A DNA stretch of 64,000 bases from Aureispira anguillae (GTDB lineage Bacteria > Bacteroidota > Bacteroidia > Chitinophagales > Saprospiraceae): the NCBI RefSeq assembly GCF_026000115.1, contig NZ_AP026867.1, positions 7,355,001 through 7,419,000 of the forward strand. The letters run 5' to 3'. Positions 59,691 through 64,000 of this stretch are shown one piece after another; positions within the stretch are counted from its first letter, which is position 1; every line of letters starts with the position of its first letter. The notes beneath the pieces were generated by a model. It searched no databases. It saw nothing but the letters and a program-made list of their open reading frames with translations, and was not told the DNA's origin. The translations under genes and the position numbers were made by a program.

Positions 59691-60689
59691 ATGACGATTA
59701 TTTTGGCAATCGAATCTTCTTGTGACGATACTTCGGCAGCCGTTTTGAAGAATGGAAAAATTTTGTCAAACTGTGTTGCTAGCCAAACCATTCATAAAGA
59801 ATATGGAGGGGTGGTTCCAGAGGTGGCTTCTCGAGCACATCAAGCCAATATTGTACCTGTAGTAGAGATGGCACTTCAAAAAGCAGGCGTTTCTAAAAAG
59901 GACTTGAGTGCTATTGCATTTACACGTGGTCCTGGTTTGATGGGATCGCTTTTAGTGGGTGTTTCTTTTGCCAAGGCTCTGGCCTTAAGCCTAGAGATTC
60001 CAATGATAGAGGTAAATCATATTCAAGCCCATATTTTAGCCCATTTTATAGATGCCCCTCAGCCAGCGTTTCCATTTTTGTGTCTGACGGTATCAGGAGG
60101 TCATACCCAGATTGTTTTGGTAAAGGACTATTTAGAAATGGAAATATTGGGAACAACAATTGATGATGCTGCGGGAGAGGCTTTTGACAAAACGGGGAAG
60201 TTATTGGGGCTAGATTATCCAGCAGGTCCAATTATTGATAAAATGGCAAAAGAAGGGACGGCTATCTTTGAATTTACAGAACCCAACATTCCAAATTTAG
60301 ACTTTAGTTTTAGTGGTCTAAAAACCAATATATTGCGTTTTTTGCAAAAAAATAACCGCCTTAATTCAAATTTTATTCAAGAAAACTTAGCCGATATCTG
60401 CGCTTCTGTTCAAGATAGAATTGTTTCTATTTTGCTAAATAAACTAAAAAAGGCAGCAATACAAGCTGACGTTCAGCAGATTGCAATCGCTGGTGGTGTT
60501 TCTGCCAATTCTGGTTTGAGAACGGCTTTGGAAGAAGTTGGAACTCAAAACGGTTGGGAAGTGTTTATTCCTAAGTTTGAGTATTGTACCGATAATGCAG
60601 CAATGATTGCTATGACAGCGTATTATAAATACAAAGACAAGGATTTTGTAGGGCAAGACATTACGCCACTTGCTCGTTATAATTTTTGA
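59691..60689 (+). CDS. tsaD: tRNA threonylcarbamoyladenosine transferase TsaD
   Basis: This 332-residue cytoplasmic protein is TsaD/Gcp, which with TsaB and TsaE adds the threonylcarbamoyl group to A37 of ANN-decoding tRNAs. The metal-binding HxxxH is H110 and H114 (VNHIQAHILAH), the nucleotide segments are AIESSCDDT (6-14), LTVSGGHTQIV (about 132-142) and GEAFDK, with a late GGVSANSGLR (about 265) and DNAAMIA (about 303). Length and start are typical. It is divergent from tamB. An exonuclease gene follows after 41 bases and may be co-transcribed. Confidence 0.97.
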   Translation: MTIILAIESSCDDTSAAVLKNGKILSNCVASQTIHKEYGGVVPEVASRAHQANIVPVVEMALQKAGVSKKDLSAIAFTRGPGLMGSLLVGVSFAKALALSLEIPMIEVNHIQAHILAHFIDAPQPAFPFLCLTVSGGHTQIVLVKDYLEMEILGTTIDDAAGEAFDKTGKLLGLDYPAGPIIDKMAKEGTAIFEFTEPNIPNLDFSFSGLKTNILRFLQKNNRLNSNFIQENLADICASVQDRIVSILLNKLKKAAIQADVQQIAIAGGVSANSGLRTALEEVGTQNGWEVFIPKFEYCTDNAAMIAMTAYYKYKDKDFVGQDITPLARYNF

Positions 60690-60730
60690 GAGATGGAGCG
60701 CATTTTTACAAAAAAGTAATCACATAAAAT

Positions 60731-61282
60731 ATGAATTATATCATCTATGATTTAGAGGCCACTTGTTGGGAAACGGAGCGGGAAACGAGAGGAAAAAAAA
60801 GAGAAATTATAGAAATTGGTGGTGTTTTGATTGATGAAAATGGAACGATCAAAAGCCGTTTTGAAAGTTTTGTACAGCCGATTGTGCATCCTATGTTATC
60901 GGACTTTTGCCAGCAATTAACTACTATTTCTCAAATCGATGTTAATCAAGCGGATAAATTCCCTGATGTTATTGAAGATTTTCAAGATTGGATTGGACTA
61001 AACAATAACGAAGAGTATTTATTGTGCTCTTGGGGGTTTTTTGATAAAAGTGCCCTTGTTAAAGATTGTAAATTGCACCATATCGAGGGAGATTGGGCAA
61101 AAAAACACATTAGCCTAAAAGATCAATATCCTAGAATCAAAAATACAGGACGTGCTGTTGGGATGAACAAAGCTTTGAATCAAGAGGGATTTGAGTTTGA
61201 AGGAACCATGCATCGTGCCATAGATGATGCGGTTAACTTAGCCAAAATTTTTCGTAAGTATCAAAATCTTTGGAGGTATTAA
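60731..61282 (+). CDS. DEDDh 3'-5' exonuclease (ERI-1/KapD-like)
   Basis: This 183-residue protein has the DEDDh exonuclease fold: YDLEATCWE with D7 and E9, then WGFFDKSALVKDC with D105, and HRAIDDAVNLAKIF with H161 and D165/D166. It resembles the KapD/ERI-1 3'-5' exonuclease group rather than DNA polymerase epsilon chains. The likely role is RNA or short DNA end trimming. It lies 41 bases after tsaD. No terminator could be assigned with certainty downstream. Confidence 0.88.
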   Translation: MNYIIYDLEATCWETERETRGKKREIIEIGGVLIDENGTIKSRFESFVQPIVHPMLSDFCQQLTTISQIDVNQADKFPDVIEDFQDWIGLNNNEEYLLCSWGFFDKSALVKDCKLHHIEGDWAKKHISLKDQYPRIKNTGRAVGMNKALNQEGFEFEGTMHRAIDDAVNLAKIFRKYQNLWRY

Positions 61283-61895
61283 TAACGTCTAGGTGTTTTT
61301 TAGAGCGCAATAAGAAAAGTAGCAATTTATGGTAGGGGGATTCAGTAGTAAAACAAAAATACATTTTAGTAATTTTGTTTATCAAGCTATAACAATAAAC
61401 ATAATTGTTTCTTTTTAATAAAGTAAACACTAGAAGTTTTAATCTAGCCCCCATTTTAGAGGCAAAATAGCAAAAAGTGAGGTAATCAATATCTGTTGTT
61501 CTTTTTGCATTGCCCAAAAAGAACCAAAAACGCTAGGACTGGATGACTTCTTGGACAAAGTATCTTCTTGATAGCTTAGGCTTTCAGAAACTCGCTTCGC
61601 TCAGACACCTGAAAACCTTATTTTTCTTACAGAAAAATAGCAGCTTTCTGCGGCGTACTTTGTTCCCAATCAGTCATATGCCCACCCAAAAACTCTAAAA
61701 ATGAGTTATATGATGCTTAGAAAATGATTCAAAGACAGCTCATTGTCAAACGTTTCGTTGCAAAAATAGTAGTAAATATACTAGGGCGAATACATTTGTT
61801 TTACTTCTGAAGTCTCTATGGTAAGACTTCGCAGTTGATAATTTGAAAATGCACCTATTGTGTCATCTTCAAATTATCAAGCGATTTTTTAACGA
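61283..61895. repeat. Hairpin-rich intergenic region
   Basis: 613 bases between the exonuclease and pdxA. Inverted repeats: 61578-61587 with 61609-61618, 61619-61627 with 61631-61639, 61809-61815 with 61824-61830, and 61835-61847 with 61868-61880 (13 bp, perfect). 61520-61720 is richer in G+C and holds ctcgcttcgctcagac. The frame at 61233-61517 (minus) is not supported. The last hairpin lies just past the pdxA stop and may end that transcript, though it lacks a minus-strand T run. Confidence 0.5.
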
Positions 61896-63419
61896 TTATT
61901 TGTTTTCTTCTTTAATCGTATCTTCTTTAGGTTGTTGTTGTTCTATTGCAGGAATTTCATTCTCTTCAATAAGATTAGGAATGGGTTCCATTGTCTCCAT
62001 GATATTGTCTTCCAAAACAACAGGCTCTTGCTCTTTGATTGGAGCAGTTGGAAGTTCTTCCTTTCTTGCCTTTTTGTCTGCCTTTGGGGCAGGAGCATTC
62101 GTCTTTTTTGAAGTTGGATTGGGTGACTCTTGGTTGCTTGTTTTTTGAACCTGTTTTTTATTAGGCGTTTGAGTTTTGTTCTTTTTAGCGGCTAAAGCAA
62201 GGCGTTCTTCTACTGAAAGTTGTTTGTTTTCTTGCTTTTTATTGCTTTGTTTTCTAAACTCTTTTTTGGGTTTTTGATCCCTGTCTTTTCGCTCTCTTTT
62301 TTTGTGAGGCGCTTTTCGATCTTCGGGTTCAACACCATCATTATCTATGATATCATCAGGGCTAGCATCTATTTCATTCTCCGCAACAATTTTGAGTGGA
62401 TTACCTGTCATCTCCAAATAATCAGCCCTTTGTTTGGCACTATCAATAGCTTGGTATAGAGCCTCTCTAAATGATTGAGGATTGGCATTGTTTTTTCCTG
62501 CAATTTCAAACCCAGTACCATGATCGGGAGAGGTTCGGATGATCGGAAGTCCTGCTGTAAAATTAACACCATTACCAAAAGATAGCGCTTTGAAAGGCAC
62601 CAAGCCTTGATCGTGATACATCGCAAGAATTCCATCAAAATTACTGTAATTACCAGAGCCAAAAAAGCCATCTGCTGCATAGGGGCCAATGACCAAAATG
62701 CCTTTTTTCTTAGCCGCTTCGATAGCAGGCAAAATGATTTCAATTTCTTCATTTCCTAATACACCATCATCACCAGCATGAGGATTAAGTCCCAATAAAG
62801 CAATAGCAGGTTTGTCAATTCCAAAATCCATTTTAAGGCTTTGGTTCATGAGTTCTATTTTCTGAAGAATAAGCTCTTTGGTAATCGTTGAAGCGACCTG
62901 ACTAAGTGGAAGATGGTTTGTAATTAGACCAATGCGAAGTGACTCATTGATCATTAACATTAGATTTTCTTTCGCATTAAACTTATGGGTAAGATATTCG
63001 GTATGACCAGGATATGCAAAACCACTAAGTTGCATTGCCTTTTTGTTAATAGGAGCCGTAACTAAAGCATCAAGATGTCCTTCTTTCAAATCTTCCGTTG
63101 CTTGTTCTAGCGAAAATGTAGCATATTTACCACCATCAGCAGTGCATTTACCCAATGTTATTTTTACATTTTCTAACCAACAATTGATGACATTTACTGC
63201 ATTGGGATTAATGGAATGAATGTCATTGGTATTGTGTAAGGTTAAGTCCTTTACTTTGATGATGTTTTTATGATAAGAAGCTACTTTGGTTGAGCCATAT
63301 AAAACAGGAGTACACCAATTTAAAATGCGTTTATCTGCCAATGTTTTCAAAATAACCTCCAATCCAATTCCATTGATATCACCTACAGAAATACCTATTT
63401 TTAATTTTTTATTCGTCAT
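61896..63419 (-). CDS. pdxA: 4-hydroxythreonine-4-phosphate dehydrogenase with C-terminal charged tail
   Basis: This is a 507-residue protein from the ATG at 63419; the longer frame to 63521 has no support. The first 340 residues are PdxA, the NAD-dependent enzyme of pyridoxal phosphate synthesis. Signatures: KIGISVGDINGIGLEVILK (6-24), VTAPINKKAMQLSG near 137, GHTEYLTHKF near 155, LGLNPHAGDDG near 210, YHDQGLVPFKAL near 275 and TSPDHGTGFEIAG near 300. After NPLKIVAENEID a tail of about 160 residues follows, rich in Lys, Glu, Pro and Gln (DRKAPHKKRERKDRDQK near its start), predicted disordered. Normal PdxA is about 330-350 residues. The frame is continuous, so this is a fusion or extension, not a second gene. 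Confidence 0.92.
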   Translation of the reverse strand: MTNKKLKIGISVGDINGIGLEVILKTLADKRILNWCTPVLYGSTKVASYHKNIIKVKDLTLHNTNDIHSINPNAVNVINCWLENVKITLGKCTADGGKYATFSLEQATEDLKEGHLDALVTAPINKKAMQLSGFAYPGHTEYLTHKFNAKENLMLMINESLRIGLITNHLPLSQVASTITKELILQKIELMNQSLKMDFGIDKPAIALLGLNPHAGDDGVLGNEEIEIILPAIEAAKKKGILVIGPYAADGFFGSGNYSNFDGILAMYHDQGLVPFKALSFGNGVNFTAGLPIIRTSPDHGTGFEIAGKNNANPQSFREALYQAIDSAKQRADYLEMTGNPLKIVAENEIDASPDDIIDNDGVEPEDRKAPHKKRERKDRDQKPKKEFRKQSNKKQENKQLSVEERLALAAKKNKTQTPNKKQVQKTSNQESPNPTSKKTNAPAPKADKKARKEELPTAPIKEQEPVVLEDNIMETMEPIPNLIEENEIPAIEQQQPKEDTIKEENK

Positions 63420-63647
63420 AAATATATAGACAAGTAAATTATACTTGTTAGTTGATCCAAAGTATGCCTTTGGAAGTGAGTTAAAAATATATGAGTAGTG
63501 TTTAAATGTGCTTAGTGACACTACTTATATGGAGTTGATAACTAGTTCTTTGTGTGTACGTGAAATTGCCTTTTTTTAGCAAAACACACCCTCCATACAA
63601 TCTTGTGAAATTCATATAACTACAAAGATACAGAAAAAAGCGGAATA

Positions 63648-64000
63648 TTACGGTTTTGAATAATTGGACAAAAAATTATAAAGCAATTGAACACCATAAC
63701 CTGTACCTCCTTTGACACGATAGGCATCTTCATGGTGCAAAAAAGCAACGCCTGCAATATCGATATGTATCCAATCATAAGCCACAAAATGCTCTAAAAA
63801 TTTACCTGCTGTGATTGCCCCTGCACCAGAACCGCCTAAGTTTTTTATATCTGCAATTTCAGATTTTAGCATTTCTGCATATTCTTCCCACAACGGAAAT
63901 TCTACGAGGCGCTCATAAGTAGCAAAACCTGCCTCCAACAAGGCTTGTTTGGTTGACGATTGAGCTGTGCCCATAAAAACCCCTGCTTGGTTGCCAATTG
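63648..64000 (-). CDS. M17 leucyl aminopeptidase, C-terminal part (5' partial)
   Basis: The frame is open at the window edge. It codes for the C-terminal part of an M17 cytosol aminopeptidase, a two-metal enzyme that removes N-terminal residues from peptides. Visible features are IGNQAGVFMGT at the edge, FPLWEEYAEMLKSEIADIKN, then GGSGAGAITAGKFLEHFV, WIHIDIAG and GGTGYGVQLL. The conserved Arg of many homologues in the NxGGR segment is Ser here; close relatives may share this. Catalytic metal-binding motifs lie outside the window. Confidence 0.9.
   Translation of the reverse strand, partial: IGNQAGVFMGTAQSSTKQALLEAGFATYERLVEFPLWEEYAEMLKSEIADIKNLGGSGAGAITAGKFLEHFVAYDWIHIDIAGVAFLHHEDAYRVKGGTGYGVQLLYNFLSNYSKP

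Noticed and set aside
61233-61517. 94-residue minus-strand frame
   Set aside because: It overlaps the exonuclease 3' end and intergenic repeats and has no domain pattern.

Overview
The window looks like chromosome from a Bacteroidota bacterium, most likely an Aureispira- or Saprospira-like relative. The evidence is the AT-rich DNA, a type IX secretion (T9SS) C-terminal sorting domain, SprB-type repeats, LytTR two-component proteins, -7 boxes of the TAnnTTTG type, a divergent tamB/tsaD pair, and a grasp-with-spasm peptide cluster. The genus is an inference. I see no rRNA, tRNA, CRISPR array, insertion sequence or prophage.

Layout. 1-4489: a tandem CbbX/SpoVK-type AAA ATPase (5' end outside the window), then an unrecognised protein and a protein whose C-terminus resembles a pertussis/cholera-toxin-type ADP-ribosyltransferase. 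4983-10631: a lipoprotein alpha-2-macroglobulin with an intact thioester motif. 10741-19300, minus strand: an OB-fold-like lipoprotein, a T9SS-exported beta-helix protein with ten 51-residue repeats, a LytS/LytR-type two-component pair, and a four-repeat PilJ-like periplasmic protein. 19783-25995: a TIGR01777-type epimerase, an orphan oligopeptide-binding lipoprotein, two unknown envelope proteins and ClpS.

26780-46141 is one long plus-strand gene train: a SprB-repeat protein, an OmpH/Skp-like chaperone, a lipoprotein, a 2483-residue SpvB/RHS-shell-like protein, a LolA-like protein, and a 2515-residue RHS protein. The RHS protein ends in a putative HExxH metallopeptidase toxin, followed 6 bp later by a small lipoprotein that is the natural immunity candidate. 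All products carry export signals, so the locus looks like a self-contained envelope or surface RHS toxin system.

46698-53587, minus strand, is a ribosomal peptide cluster of the graspetide (omega-ester peptide), grasp-with-spasm type. It has two 24-residue GG-leader precursors, each with five 8-residue acidic/Ser-Thr repeats, an ATP-grasp ligase (GwsG), an unknown 64-residue protein, a divergent SPASM protein (GwsS), a C39-peptidase ABC exporter and an HlyD-type adaptor. The two precursors have matching promoters (TTG-N20-TAAATTT[G/A]) and share a 12-bp palindrome in the 5' leader. This cluster and the RHS locus are the two most notable systems here.

54101-64000: a TamB-like protein whose reading frame extends upstream without any ATG, TsaD, a DEDDh exonuclease, PdxA with a roughly 160-residue charged tail, and the C-terminus of an M17 leucyl aminopeptidase cut by the window edge. 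Several intergenic regions hold members of a dispersed, hairpin-rich repeat family.
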